64,000 nt of DNA from Desulforhopalus singaporensis (GCF_900104445.1 NZ_FNJI01000003.1:1-64000); one strand, 5' to 3'. Positions 27,099-36,481 are shown, counted from the stretch's first letter. The notes: generated by a model from the letters alone, not told the origin. Numbers and translations are program-made.

Positions 27099-27755
27099 TT
27101 ACTTCTGAGCAATCAGCTCCTTGACCTTGTTGACACCGTCCTGCGCATCTTCAGCATAGGCATCGGCACCAATACGGGCAGCCCATCTCGGGGTTACCGG
27201 AGCGCCGCCAACCATGGTGAGGAAACGGTCACGCATCCCTGCTGATTTCAGGGCTTCCTCAAGCACCTTCTGCTCCTTCATGGTGGTGGTCAAAAGGGCG
27301 CTGGTCCCGATAACATCAGCGTTCACCTCATCCGCTTTCTGGATGATGGTATCAACATCGATGTCACGGCCGAGGTCATAGACTTCAAAACCGTTCGCTT
27401 TCATCAGCGATACCACGATACATTTGCCGATATCGTGCACATCGCCCTTAACGGTTGCAATAACCACGCGCCCGGCCTTCTTGGCTGCGACGTTAGAACC
27501 TGTGGCAAGCGCATCGTTGACCAGGTCTGTTGCGATTTTCATAACGTCCGCCGCCTGCATCAGCTCAGGAAGAAACAGCTCACCGCGGCCGAAAAGATCA
27601 CCCACCTTGTTGATACCGGGGATGTACGCCTGGTTCATCAGCTCCAGCGGATCACCGCCGTCGGCGATGACCTTTTTGGTAATCTCCTCAACCTTTGCTT
27701 TGTTCTGATCGACAAGCATCTGTTTTGCTTCTTCTATGATCTCAGGGGAAATCAT
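27099..27755 (-). CDS. mtbC: dimethylamine corrinoid protein (MtbC type)
   Basis: A 218-residue corrinoid protein with a helical cap (residues 1-90; LMNQAYIPGINKVGDLFGRG, FLPELMQAADVM) and a B12-binding Rossmann domain with DVHDIG and GTSALLTTTM. It accepts the methyl group from the MtbB encoded just upstream. The pair lies with an MtgA-like methyltransferase gene in one operon, so a full route from amine to methyl-THF is encoded. The start is preceded by AAGGAGA. It resembles the protein at 23234 closely in plan but is clearly a separate paralogue. Confidence 0.9.
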   Translation of the reverse strand: MISPEIIEEAKQMLVDQNKAKVEEITKKVIADGGDPLELMNQAYIPGINKVGDLFGRGELFLPELMQAADVMKIATDLVNDALATGSNVAAKKAGRVVIATVKGDVHDIGKCIVVSLMKANGFEVYDLGRDIDVDTIIQKADEVNADVIGTSALLTTTMKEQKVLEEALKSAGMRDRFLTMVGGAPVTPRWAARIGADAYAEDAQDGVNKVKELIAQK

Positions 27756-27846
27756 AACGTTCTGTCTCCTTACTTTTCAGATTATAAACCCGGATCCCCG
27801 GCATTAACCGGCAGGGTAGAACCGAAGATCCGGACTCGTCCAGGAA

Positions 27847-29232
27847 TCAAATAGCAGCCCGTTTCCTGAACCTGTCAACGCAGTTGATTTGTATATCAAG
27901 CGCCTTCTGGATATTGAATTTAGCTTCGATTCCCTTGGCGCATCCAGGCAGCGGGGTAATCTGGCCGATGTTCATGTCCTCACGAACTTCAGTCATTATT
28001 ACCGGATCAGTCAGTTCCGCTACCGCCACACCAAGTTTATCAGCTACATACTGTTTTGCTTCCCAGGTTCGCATGCCCTTTGACATTTGCACACGAGCAA
28101 CCAGATCTCCGGCTCCTCGCATTCCGCCCATGCCTGAGGCGTGCGCGTGGGTGATCGCCATGGAAATGGGATCGCCCACGCCAACCTACAATCCGTCCAG
28201 ACGGACCAGGCTGGTCATGGCGGCCGAAGCTCTCGACACTGAGTCGATCGGCGGATGGTCGTTGACTGGAACCGCTCCAACGCCCATTCCCATGTTGGGA
28301 TGAATCGGAATCTCTGCAACCTCGCCGCAGGCCTTCATAAAGGTGATTGCGCGGGCCAGGTTCCATGCGGAGGTTTCCGTGGTATTGGTATTTACCACTG
28401 GGCCGAAAATGGTTGCTCCGGCCTGGGCGGCGAGCCGAACCTGATCATGGGCGTAGAGCCCTGCAAGCCGCGTTCCCTCAAACTCAAGTTCGCCATGCAT
28501 ACCGAGGATAAACTCACCCGCCATGCCGATCTCGATGCAGATGTCCGGATACTTCTCTTTCAGTTTCTTGGTAGCCATCAGCGATGCGAGGAAATCGGCG
28601 TCGCCGGCGGCCCCTACGGAGTCGAGGTTGATGCCGTCGGCCCCTGATTCATACATTGCCGAACCGGCAAAAACAATGTCTCTCACCGCTTCCTCTACAG
28701 TCTGCTCAAGGGACTCGCGAGCCTCCTTGATCTTGCCGTTGGGCAGCAGCTCTGCAGGGTTGGGGAAAGGCCCATCGGGCTGACTGTAAAGCCCGAGATT
28801 CGGCATTGCCCCGTAAAACAGCGGGATATGCGTGGAAAGCAGCGCCTGTTCCAGGATCGGCTGCTCCATCGTAACGATCGGCTTAAGCGGCTTATAGCTG
28901 TAATCGACATGACACAGCTCCATGGTGTCTGCGCCCATGATTTTTTCATAGATCTGCAGCGCCTGGATTCTGTCGACGTTTACGCCGACCCGCCTGATTT
29001 TCAGGGTACCGGCATCATAGGTCAACAGAACCTCTTTACCCGGCTCCACACTGACAAACTTATAGGGGCTGGCAAGAATCTCGTAGAGATGCTTCAAATC
29101 ATCATCGGTCAACGTGGACACCTTGGCACGATCCGCCGCATCCTCCGTTCCCGCATGAAGCTCCTCCATAAGCTCCTTCTCGTCCAGTTCGAGTGGCGTA
29201 CCATCCCCGTATCGGGAAAATATCTTAGCCAT
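27847..29232 (-). CDS. mtbB: dimethylamine:corrinoid methyltransferase with in-frame UAG (pyrrolysine)
   Basis: A 461-residue MtbB. The frame runs from ATG 29232 (after GGAGAG), meets TAG at 28188-28186 (codon 349), and continues to TGA at 27847. The context LVRLDGL-TAG-VGVGDP is the same as at the pyrrolysine of Methanosarcina MtbB (near residue 356). The rest is highly conserved (for example ILEQALLSTHIPLFYGAMPN, YESGADGINLDSVGAAGD, GPVVNTNTTETSAWN). The enzyme demethylates dimethylamine to monomethylamine, methylating MtbC, encoded next. It is the second Pyl gene in the window, making a random nonsense mutation very unlikely. Without suppression a 348-residue fragment would be made. Confidence 0.95.
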
Positions 29233-29285
29233 TTGACTCTCCTAGTAACGTCTTATGGGGTTGTTGTTACTCTTTAAGGCAACCA

Positions 29286-30536
29286 TCAGCCGTTCAGCTC
29301 TGACAGGCCCGCTTCCATAATGCTCAATCCTTTCTCAAGCAGCTCATCCTCTATATTGAGCGGCATCAGAACACGGATGACATTGCCGTGAATACCGCAC
29401 ACCAGAATCGACAGTCCCCTGTCAAAGCAGTAGGAAGAAAGCTTCTTCGCAGTGTCGGCATCAGGACGGCCGTCTTTGGTTACGATTGTTATCCCGCGCA
29501 TTGCGCCGAGACCACGAATCTCCCCGACATTGGCAAATTTTTCAAGCCACTGCCCAAACCGCGCGCCCAGGGTGTCTCCAAGTTTTACCGATTGCTCCAG
29601 GAGATTTTCCTGCTCGAAGATGTCAAATACAGCATTGGCAGCCGCACAGGCCAGCGGATTTGCACCATAGGTGCCGCCGAGTCCGCCGGGATGAACGGCG
29701 TCCATAATTTCAGCACGGCCAACTACGGCACTGATCGGCATTCCTGCAGCAAGGGACTTGGCGCAGGTCATCAGGTCAGGCTCAACACCCCAATGTTCCA
29801 TTGCAAACATTTTTCCGGTACGGCCAAAACCGGTCTGGATCTCATCGGCGATAAAGAGGATGCCATGCTCCTTGCAGAACTCTGCAACCTGCGGATAAAA
29901 ATCATCCGGCGGAGCAAGGAAACCACCTTCGCCCAGTACCGGCTCGGCAATGACCGCCGCGGTGTTTTCCGGATCTATTCCGGTAATAAAAGATTCTTTG
30001 AACGCTTCAATATCACCAAAAGGTGCTTGATATACTTCCGGGGCAAACGGACCGAAGCCCCACTTGTACGGCTTGACCTTGGCGGTCATGGTCATGGTCA
30101 GGCAGGTACGACCGTGATATGCGGCATCGAACACTACAACACCCGGTCTCTTGGTATAGTAGCGGGCGATCTTGATCGCGTTCTCCACCGCCTCGGCGCC
30201 ACTGTTGATAAACACGGCCTTTTTCGGGAAATCACCGGGAGTTGCCTTGACCAGGCGATCGGCCAGGCGAACAGCGCCCGGGTAAGGATTTACCATGAAA
30301 CAGGTGTGAGTGAATTTTTCCGCCTGGTCCTTGATAGCCTCGACCACTTTCGGGTGGCTGTGACCAACGTTCATTACCGCAATACCGCCGGCAAAGTCGA
30401 TGATCTCATTGCCCTCCACATCGGTGAGGATCGATCCCTTGGCCGAAGCGATGTACTTCGCTGTACCGCTGGCATAACCGGCGGATACCACCTGAGATCT
30501 CAACTCATGAATACTGCTGTTGCTTGTCATGTCCAT
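29286..30536 (-). CDS. class III aminotransferase (GABA-aminotransferase-like)
   Basis: A 416-residue PLP enzyme of the GabT/ArgD group. INSGAEAVENAIKIARYYT lies near 110, FIADEIQTGFGRTGKMFAME near 225, and the PLP Lys is in TCAKSLAAGMPIS near 258. The start is taken as ATG 30536, nine bases after GGAG; a GTG at 30551 is possible. It lies between an mtgA-like gene and mtbB in one operon. Amines such as GABA, beta-alanine or ornithine are typical substrates. The context suggests it deaminates the primary amine left after demethylating a betaine, but neither substrate nor pathway is proved. Confidence 0.85.
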   Translation of the reverse strand: MDMTSNSSIHELRSQVVSAGYASGTAKYIASAKGSILTDVEGNEIIDFAGGIAVMNVGHSHPKVVEAIKDQAEKFTHTCFMVNPYPGAVRLADRLVKATPGDFPKKAVFINSGAEAVENAIKIARYYTKRPGVVVFDAAYHGRTCLTMTMTAKVKPYKWGFGPFAPEVYQAPFGDIEAFKESFITGIDPENTAAVIAEPVLGEGGFLAPPDDFYPQVAEFCKEHGILFIADEIQTGFGRTGKMFAMEHWGVEPDLMTCAKSLAAGMPISAVVGRAEIMDAVHPGGLGGTYGANPLACAAANAVFDIFEQENLLEQSVKLGDTLGARFGQWLEKFANVGEIRGLGAMRGITIVTKDGRPDADTAKKLSSYCFDRGLSILVCGIHGNVIRVLMPLNIEDELLEKGLSIMEAGLSELNG

Positions 30537-30580
30537 CAAATCTTCTCCCACGTTTTTAATGTTTGCAGTTTAGCAGATCG

Positions 30581-31384
30581 TTACAGATCAAACTTCCCCG
30601 CCCTGTGTGCCTTAAGGTAATTACCACAGTAATTGTCGCGGCCGGCAAGCGATTCCGCTGCGATCATATTGGCCATCATCTTCTTGTCCAGAGGATTAAT
30701 GATCAGTCCGTCAAGTCCTTTGGCAATCGCCATTACCGCAAAAGTCTGGTTAAGGAATTTTCTATTGGGCAGCCCGAAGGAAATATTGGAAAGCCCGCAC
30801 ATGGTGTGCACTCCCTTAAACTCTTTATTGATCGCTTCAACAGCGTTGATAAATTCCATGCCGAATTCAGCATTGGTTGAAACCGGTTGAACAAGGGGGT
30901 CGACAAAAATATTATCAAGCTTCACCCCTACTCCGGTGAGACCATTGATCAGTTTTTCAGCAATATCAAGACGTTCTTTGGTCGTCTCCGGCATGCCTTC
31001 ATCGCTCATGCAGAGAGCAACCACCTTGAGATCGGTGCCGGCGAGTATCGGCAACAGAGCCTCATACCGCTCTTTTTCAAGAGAAATGGAATTGATCATC
31101 GGGGGAGCATCACCCTTGTGAACCTTAAGAGCGCCCTCGATCGCCTGATAGCTGGGACTGTCAATTGCACAGGGTACGTCAACCACCTCCTGGACCGTCT
31201 CCACCAGCCACTTGAGATAATCGCCTTCTTCCTCCACGAAAATACCGGCGTTTACGTCGATATAATTAGCACCCGCTTCTTCCTGGTCTTTCGCCACCTT
31301 CTGAATCGCCGCCACGTCCTGGTTAAGAATCGCCTCGCCAATTGCCTTACGGCTGGCGTTTATCAGCTCACCAACAACAATCAT
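30581..31384 (-). CDS. mtgA: methylcorrinoid:tetrahydrofolate methyltransferase (MtgA-like)
   Basis: A 267-residue pterin-binding TIM-barrel protein, starting MIVVGELINASRKAIG. The start at 31384 has AAGGAG seven bases upstream; the longer frame to 31438 is not supported. Motifs are NYIDVNAGIF, PPMINSISLEKERYEALLP, VDPLVQPVST and MCGLSNISFGLPN. It is the first gene of the operon with the aminotransferase, mtbB and mtbC, behind a sigma-54 promoter at 31609. It is paralogous to 22419-23219; having two suggests each serves its own corrinoid protein. Confidence 0.85.
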   Translation of the reverse strand: MIVVGELINASRKAIGEAILNQDVAAIQKVAKDQEEAGANYIDVNAGIFVEEEGDYLKWLVETVQEVVDVPCAIDSPSYQAIEGALKVHKGDAPPMINSISLEKERYEALLPILAGTDLKVVALCMSDEGMPETTKERLDIAEKLINGLTGVGVKLDNIFVDPLVQPVSTNAEFGMEFINAVEAINKEFKGVHTMCGLSNISFGLPNRKFLNQTFAVMAIAKGLDGLIINPLDKKMMANMIAAESLAGRDNYCGNYLKAHRAGKFDL

Positions 31385-31608
31385 ATCCCGCTCCTTCACT
31401 TGTTTTTCATTAATGAAAAACCCGGCCGGACCTGCCAAGAACCCGGCCAGGCTGAGGAGAAACGCTTTTCGGCAGAAAAAAGCGCCTCATGTCGCCTCGT
31501 TTCAACTCTATGTCTCGACACCCCCGGAGAGCACATCAAAATTTTCCAATATGGATCGGCCGGGGACACCGCTTACCCACGCAACATATTCTTTTCACCT
31601 GTTTCATA

Positions 31609-31623
31609 GCATCTATCGTGCCA
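31609..31623 (-). promoter_or_regulatory. sigma-54 promoter of the mtbB operon
   Basis: The minus strand reads TGGCAC-GATAG-ATGC: a perfect -24 box and three of four in the -12 box. It is 225 bases upstream of the mtgA-like start and is faced by an activator gene at 31918. Confidence 0.72.
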
Positions 31624-31705
31624 CTACGTCGCCATTGCCACATTTAACGAAAAATCAAAACGTTACAATTCCCAACCCAAGAGACACAAAAATAACACCG
31701 GCGGG

Positions 31706-31784
31706 TTTTGATGCATAAAATGTTCAAAAAATTAAAATATAGTGTTATTTCAATTGGTTGCAATGACCCTAAAATGCATCAATG
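31706..31784. promoter_or_regulatory. inverted pair of TGATGCAT sites, candidate enhancer
   Basis: TTTTGATGCATAAAATG (31706-31722) and TAAAATGCATCAATG (31770-31784) are inverted copies of TTGATGCATWWWA. They lie 90-160 bases upstream of the sigma-54 promoter at 31609-31623, as expected for binding sites of the activator encoded at 31918. Confidence 0.55.
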
Positions 31785-31858
31785 AATTTTTTAGATTTTC
31801 TTCAGTGAATACGGCATGTTGCGTGCATATCGAATCATTATCAACTCAAATGCATAGT

Positions 31859-31884
31859 AAAAACGCCCCCTCTGATGGAGGGCG
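31859..31884 (-). terminator. terminator after the activator gene at 31918
   Basis: The minus strand shows a CGCCCTC / GAGGGGGCG stem followed by five T, 34 bases past the stop. Confidence 0.7.
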
Positions 31885-31917
31885 GGGACGATGACGACGC
31901 TCATTCAACCGCAGAAC

Positions 31918-33861
31918 TCAGCCGCGATTGCGCTTGAGCCTGTGGGAAAGATCGTGTTCGGATAATTTTCTTACGACCTGCGACTGGCTGATCTCAAGAT
32001 GTTTTGCCAGGGTCCGGGTGGTGGTATAGGTGTTGAGGGCATGCTCCAGAATAGATTTTTCATACTCAGCCAGACTCTTTTTAAGGCTCTGCTCCACCAC
32101 CGGTCCCGGAGTCTTCACCCGCTTGTCCGTTGCGGCGTAGACCGCTTCCCCCTCAGACACCGCACTCAACAGGCTGTTATCCGCCAGCACGATCATCTTT
32201 TTCAGGATATTCTTCAGTTCCCTGACGTTTCCCGGAAACGGGTACGCCTGGATTTTATCAAGCTCCTCTGAGGTCAGTTGTCTGTTGGCATTGTATTTTT
32301 CATTGTATTTATTGAGAAAATAGAGGGAAAGCTCAAGAATATCTTCGCTTCGCTCACGTAAAGGCGGTATCGTTATGGGAAACGTGTTGAGCCTGAAAAA
32401 GAGATCTTTGCGGAATTTTCGTTCACGGACCCTGCCGGCGAGATCGACATTGGTTGCGGCAATCACCGTACAGTTAATCGAGATCGGCTCCAGACCGCCC
32501 AGATGCATAATCTCTTTTTCCTCAAGGCAGTGAAGAAGCTTTGCCTGCAGACTGATGGGAAGCTCGCCGATCTCGTCGAGGAAAATGGTCCCGTCATTGG
32601 CCAATTCAAAAAGCCCTATCTTGCCCTGGTCCCTGGCCCCCGTAAAGGCCCCCTTTTCGTACCCGAACAGTTCCGCCTCCAGCAGACTCTCCGGAAGGGC
32701 GGCGCAGTTGATCTTCACAAAGGGACCCTTGCGCTTGGAACTGCTGGTGTGCAGATATTTGGCAAGCATGCTTTTGCCCGTCCCCGACTCTCCGAGAATC
32801 AGGATGTTGGATATCGCCATATTTGCCAGCTTACGGCACACCAGAAGTATGTCCTGCATCTGGCGGCTGTATGCGATTATCTCTTCTTTAGCCAGATCCT
32901 GCAGATGGAGTTCGCTCAATTCAACCTTGAAGCGGTCGGTTTCCTCCTTGGCCTGCTGCAATTCCCGTTGAAGCTCGTTGAGCCGTGTCAGGTCCCGTTC
33001 GTTGATGATGACCATGGTGATCTTTCCGTCATCGTCGAAAACAGGGGTTCCGGTAACCAGCAGCTGTTTACCGGTTCTGTTCACCTTCTGGATAATGGTT
33101 GTCTGCTCCCCGGTCTTGAGTACTTTTCCGGTAACCGACTGATCAATAAATCCTTCATCGACAAGATCACCGACGTATCTCCCGATCGCATCCTCTTCCG
33201 GGAGTCCGTGAAGTTTTTCACTTGCCTTGTTGACACTGATAACCACCCCCTGTCCGTCGCAGACCCAGAGACTTTCCGAGGAGTTGTTGAAGATGGTTTC
33301 CAGCTGTGAATTCATATCCTTGAGATCCCTGGTCTTCCTTTGAACTTCCACCTCAAGGCGTTCTTTGGCGTTTTTATAAAAATTTTCCTGCTTCTTTCTC
33401 TCCGTAACATCGCTTAAAATGGAGATTATCGCCATAATTTCCTGATTAGCGCCAAGGATCGGCGAGGAACTCATCGAGACGACAATCTCTTCCCCGTCCG
33501 GCCGGTGTATCAGCAATTCACAGTCTTTAACTATGAGGTGATTGCTGGACAGGGAATGTCTGGCAAAACTGTCCGACAGTATCCCGTTTTCTCCTGTATA
33601 CGATATTTTGCCCCCTCTGCCGTGGAATTCCCTGGCAAAATGTCTGCCGATGATCAGCTCCCTGGAGATCCCGATCATTCGCTCCATCTCCTGATTCATC
33701 ATCAGCACGGAATTATCGGACCCACTTGAGATCATTACCCCGATCGGCACCTGCTGAAGCGCCGCTTTCAACTGCTCATTCTGCCGCTGGAGCGAACTGT
33801 TTTCCTGCAGACACTTTTCGAGTTGTTCCATCCGTTTGTCGTTACTGATCACATCGCTCAT
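31918..33861 (-). CDS. multi-PAS sigma-54 transcriptional activator
   Basis: About 647 residues: an N-terminal coiled coil, two PAS domains (about 30-165 and 185-300), a second coiled linker, the AAA+ domain (Walker A GESGTGKS, GAFTGA, Walker B LDEIGELP) and a divergent C-terminal helix-turn-helix (TRTLAKHLEISQSQVVRKLS). There is no receiver domain, so it is a one-component sensor. ATG 33861 is chosen; GTG 33867 is also possible. It faces the mtbB operon, whose upstream region has a sigma-54 promoter and paired TGATGCAT sites. Its plan matches the activator at 8961, and both probably respond to intracellular amine-derived ligands. Confidence 0.9.
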   Translation of the reverse strand: MSDVISNDKRMEQLEKCLQENSSLQRQNEQLKAALQQVPIGVMISSGSDNSVLMMNQEMERMIGISRELIIGRHFAREFHGRGGKISYTGENGILSDSFARHSLSSNHLIVKDCELLIHRPDGEEIVVSMSSSPILGANQEIMAIISILSDVTERKKQENFYKNAKERLEVEVQRKTRDLKDMNSQLETIFNNSSESLWVCDGQGVVISVNKASEKLHGLPEEDAIGRYVGDLVDEGFIDQSVTGKVLKTGEQTTIIQKVNRTGKQLLVTGTPVFDDDGKITMVIINERDLTRLNELQRELQQAKEETDRFKVELSELHLQDLAKEEIIAYSRQMQDILLVCRKLANMAISNILILGESGTGKSMLAKYLHTSSSKRKGPFVKINCAALPESLLEAELFGYEKGAFTGARDQGKIGLFELANDGTIFLDEIGELPISLQAKLLHCLEEKEIMHLGGLEPISINCTVIAATNVDLAGRVRERKFRKDLFFRLNTFPITIPPLRERSEDILELSLYFLNKYNEKYNANRQLTSEELDKIQAYPFPGNVRELKNILKKMIVLADNSLLSAVSEGEAVYAATDKRVKTPGPVVEQSLKKSLAEYEKSILEHALNTYTTTRTLAKHLEISQSQVVRKLSEHDLSHRLKRNRG

Positions 33862-33916
33862 GCCCACGCCCAGGGTTGCAATTAATCTCCGGCCCGAATG
33901 CGGGAAATTATCCGGG

Positions 33917-33947
33917 CCTGAAACAATACCAGATGCATTGTTTCAGG
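33917..33947. promoter_or_regulatory. 11-bp inverted repeat upstream of the activator gene
   Basis: CCTGAAACAAT, a 9-nt spacer and ATTGTTTCAGG lie 56 bases before the activator start and also downstream of the aconitase X genes. There is no T-run. Autoregulatory operator or terminator; I cannot decide. Confidence 0.4.
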
Positions 33948-34043
33948 TGAATACGGCCAGGAGGTGCACCTGCCGTTGTTGCATCACATAGTAACAAAGT
34001 TTTCAGACAAATAAAGGGCGACGGTAAAATTCGCCGGGGAGAA

Positions 34044-34064
34044 TAAGGGGGGAAAGCCCCCTTA
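34044..34064 (-). terminator. weak hairpin after the aconitase X genes
   Basis: TAAGGGGG / CCCCCTTA stem with a 5-nt loop, 13 bases past the DUF126 stop codon; no T-run follows on the minus strand. Confidence 0.4.
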
Positions 34065-34076
34065 CTTGCATGCCAT

Positions 34077-34505
34077 TCAGGCTACCGGGCGATAGCTCAA
34101 CTCTTGGCGGTCGGTGTCAACCACACAGTCACACCCCGTCTGCAGTTTATCGAAATCGCCACGGCCAATCAGGGCAACGACGACCTGAGAATCATAAAAA
34201 TGTTTACTGATAACAGGCCCTGCAACAAGCAGGGGATCAAGTTCGACGTTGATTATTGCCACAGGACCGGTTTTTTGCCTGACAAGCTCAAGCAGCACCA
34301 TGGGTGCCGCGGCAGACCCTTTGCCATAGGGAAAAAGCAGCACTTTGCCGGTGATCGACTGCCCAAACAGCTCATGTCGCGGATCGGTTACCACGCCTGT
34401 CGCCGGATCCACTCCCCCCCAGAAGCTTATGGTCTGGTTACTTTTCAGGATTTGTCCGGAAACCCGACCCGCCACCAGAGGCTTGCAGTGAATTACATTC
34501 TCCAT
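34077..34505 (-). CDS. aconitase X swivel subunit (DUF126)
   Basis: A 142-residue protein of the DUF126 family, the small swivelling subunit of aconitase X. Motifs are LVAGRVSGQILKSNQTISFWG, then DPRHELFGQSITGKVLLFPYGKGSAAAP. It overlaps the end of the large-subunit gene by 13 bases, so the two are translated together. Characterised bacterial aconitase X enzymes dehydrate cis-3-hydroxy-L-proline; archaeal ones act on mevalonate 5-phosphate. The substrate here is unknown; a betaine-related hydroxy acid would fit the neighbourhood but is only a guess. Confidence 0.85.
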   Translation of the reverse strand: MENVIHCKPLVAGRVSGQILKSNQTISFWGGVDPATGVVTDPRHELFGQSITGKVLLFPYGKGSAAAPMVLLELVRQKTGPVAIINVELDPLLVAGPVISKHFYDSQVVVALIGRGDFDKLQTGCDCVVDTDRQELSYRPVA

Positions 34506-35755
34506 GGCACCCCGCTCCGCAAGATCCTGCCCTCGACTGCCGAGGCGACGCAGTCGCCTATGGACCCGTATGCCGCCTTAAACCCAGCCTGGGAGTGGAT
34601 ATAATTAGCGGCTTTCACCGAGTTGGTCATCATGGTTCCCGAACTCTTCAGGTAGTTGGGATAAAGGAGCAGGCAGCCGTCGCAATAGACTTCTATACCG
34701 TACTCTCTGAGTTCGTCGACAAGCCCCTCCCGCCTTGCCCACTTCAAGATTTCCCTGCTGGTGAACACGGTAAAAAAGACGTTGCCGTTGATTTTTTTAC
34801 CCCGCACACACTGCAGAAGAGTTCTGAATTCAGCTTTGGAAAAATGGGGACATCCCAGACCGACCCAATCCAGATCGTCTTTTTCAGCAGTCCAGAGGAG
34901 TTCCTCCGATTGCCAGATATCTTCAAGGGTAACTGCGTGACGCTCCACCTCGACGCTCTGATCAAGACAGGAATCAAGGGTTATCGCTTCCGGGGTGATA
35001 CCTTCGAGATGAAACAGGGCGGTGGCCCCGGAGGATGCCGCGGCGGCACCAAACCCTTTCAGGTCATCGAGATTCACCGCTCTTCTCGGAATTCCCGATA
35101 CCGCCACGATACTATTGCCGAACCGGTTACCGATAAAATATCCCAGGAGGGGATAAAACCTGGGATCGGCGAAAATATCCCCACTAAAACCCTCAAGATC
35201 CACCAGATACTTGGCTTTTCTGTTTTCCTCGAGATAAAGGCCACTCTTGGGAGCGCGTCCGGTCAGGGCACAGCAGATATCCACCAGATCACCGGTTCGA
35301 TTGGTTCTCGCCCCAAGAATGGAATTGGCATAGACGATGGCGTTGGACTCGGACCAGGCGACATTCTCCCTGAGTCCGGGGAGAATGTTATCCTGATAAG
35401 GGGCGCAGGTCCACGAGCCCAGAGCGCCCATGGCCAAATGAGCCTGCTCCAGTCGTTTTATTTTCTGCAGCAACCCGTCGGGAACACCATAAACTCCACC
35501 TCTTGCAATATCATAGGAGGTATTGTTCATCGATGTCGGTACCGCTACCCTGCCCCCCAACCGGACAAGATGTTCGACAAATTCGAGACCGGCATCGCCG
35601 AGATAGAATCCGCTGTCGGTGTGTACATGAGTGATCTCCACCAGCTGCGGCGCGTCAACCGCTTCGGCAAGCTCGACAATAACGGACATGGCCATTGCCG
35701 CAGCCGCGCCCCTTTCACCGTCACGCATCCTCTTCTCATATCCTGTAAGTCTCAT
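34493..35755 (-). CDS. aconitase X catalytic subunit (DUF521)
   Basis: A 420-residue aconitase X large subunit. Family stretches include THVHTDSGFYLGDAGLEF (about 42-59), VAWSESNAIVYANSILGART with the Cys/Ser region, GCPHFSKAEF and YCDGCLLLYPNYLK. The conserved Cys in WTCAPY and ICCALTG are candidate Fe-S ligands. Length is usual for the separate-subunit form. It is encoded after a UspA gene and overlaps the small-subunit gene. It should catalyse a dehydration with an Fe-S cluster. Substrate unassigned. Confidence 0.87.
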   Translation of the reverse strand: MRLTGYEKRMRDGERGAAAAMAMSVIVELAEAVDAPQLVEITHVHTDSGFYLGDAGLEFVEHLVRLGGRVAVPTSMNNTSYDIARGGVYGVPDGLLQKIKRLEQAHLAMGALGSWTCAPYQDNILPGLRENVAWSESNAIVYANSILGARTNRTGDLVDICCALTGRAPKSGLYLEENRKAKYLVDLEGFSGDIFADPRFYPLLGYFIGNRFGNSIVAVSGIPRRAVNLDDLKGFGAAAASSGATALFHLEGITPEAITLDSCLDQSVEVERHAVTLEDIWQSEELLWTAEKDDLDWVGLGCPHFSKAEFRTLLQCVRGKKINGNVFFTVFTSREILKWARREGLVDELREYGIEVYCDGCLLLYPNYLKSSGTMMTNSVKAANYIHSQAGFKAAYGSIGDCVASAVEGRILRSGVPWRM

Positions 35756-35848
35756 GTCTCGCCAACCCTGTTATTTGCCGCTCTTTCTCTCCCCACACTC
35801 ACGACAGCACCGGGCGGCAGGGAGAGCTTTGCGGCATTGTTCCGCCAT

Positions 35849-36238
35849 CTACTTGACAGTGAGCACGGGACAATGCGCTTCGAGGATGATATACTGGGCG
35901 TTGGAACCAAAAACCATCTTGCCGATCTTGCTGCGCTTTTTTATCCCGATAATTATCTCATCGACCTCTTTCTGCTTGGCGTAGCGGACGATGTCCTCTC
36001 CCGGGGCAACACCCCTGATCAGCAGATGAGTCTCACAGGCAATACCCTCTTTGTCGAACACATCGTTTTTAATCTGGTTCATCTGCTCTTCGAGTTCTGA
36101 GAGCTCCTCGATTTTCCGGTCAGCCGAACAGGTCCGGACAAGGTAGACGTAGGCGCCGTCAGCCTTAGCTCTTTCCACCCCCTTTTCAAGAACGTTGGAA
36201 ATAGAGGTGTTTTTGTCGTACGCAATCAGTATCTTCAT
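35849..36238 (-). CDS. universal stress protein (UspA family)
   Basis: A 129-residue single-domain Usp protein beginning MKILIAYDKNTSISN. The C-terminal nucleotide-loop region IIGIKKRSKIGKMVFGSNAQ is a variant of the ATP-binding G-x2-G-x9-G(S/T) motif with Lys and Gly kept, so ATP binding is possible. It is the first gene of the group with aconitase X. It ends in TAG. The function is likely regulatory or stress-linked and cannot be fixed. Confidence 0.85.
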   Translation of the reverse strand: MKILIAYDKNTSISNVLEKGVERAKADGAYVYLVRTCSADRKIEELSELEEQMNQIKNDVFDKEGIACETHLLIRGVAPGEDIVRYAKQKEVDEIIIGIKKRSKIGKMVFGSNAQYIILEAHCPVLTVK

Positions 36239-36481
36239 TTCAATTCTCCTTTGTTGGAATAAACTCTTGGGCTACGTAAAAAAAATCATGTAAGTAGCCT
36301 CCAAAAGTAGTCCTCTTCTATGATTTCGCCACCCCTCACCCTACTTTTTCTCACATTCCCGGTCAAAAAACAAATTTTAGGATGAAATTACAGAATATTA
36401 CAGACAACCGATCAGGCACGAACATTTTTCAGCGCTGCACCAACCGGCTTTTCATAAGAGATCCATCCATGTTCCCGCCCT

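Noticed and set aside
36239-36481. A small gene between UspA and the LUD/CCG protein
   Set aside because: Only short frames without ribosome-binding sites; a GGCTAC/GTAGCC inverted repeat is too weak to name.
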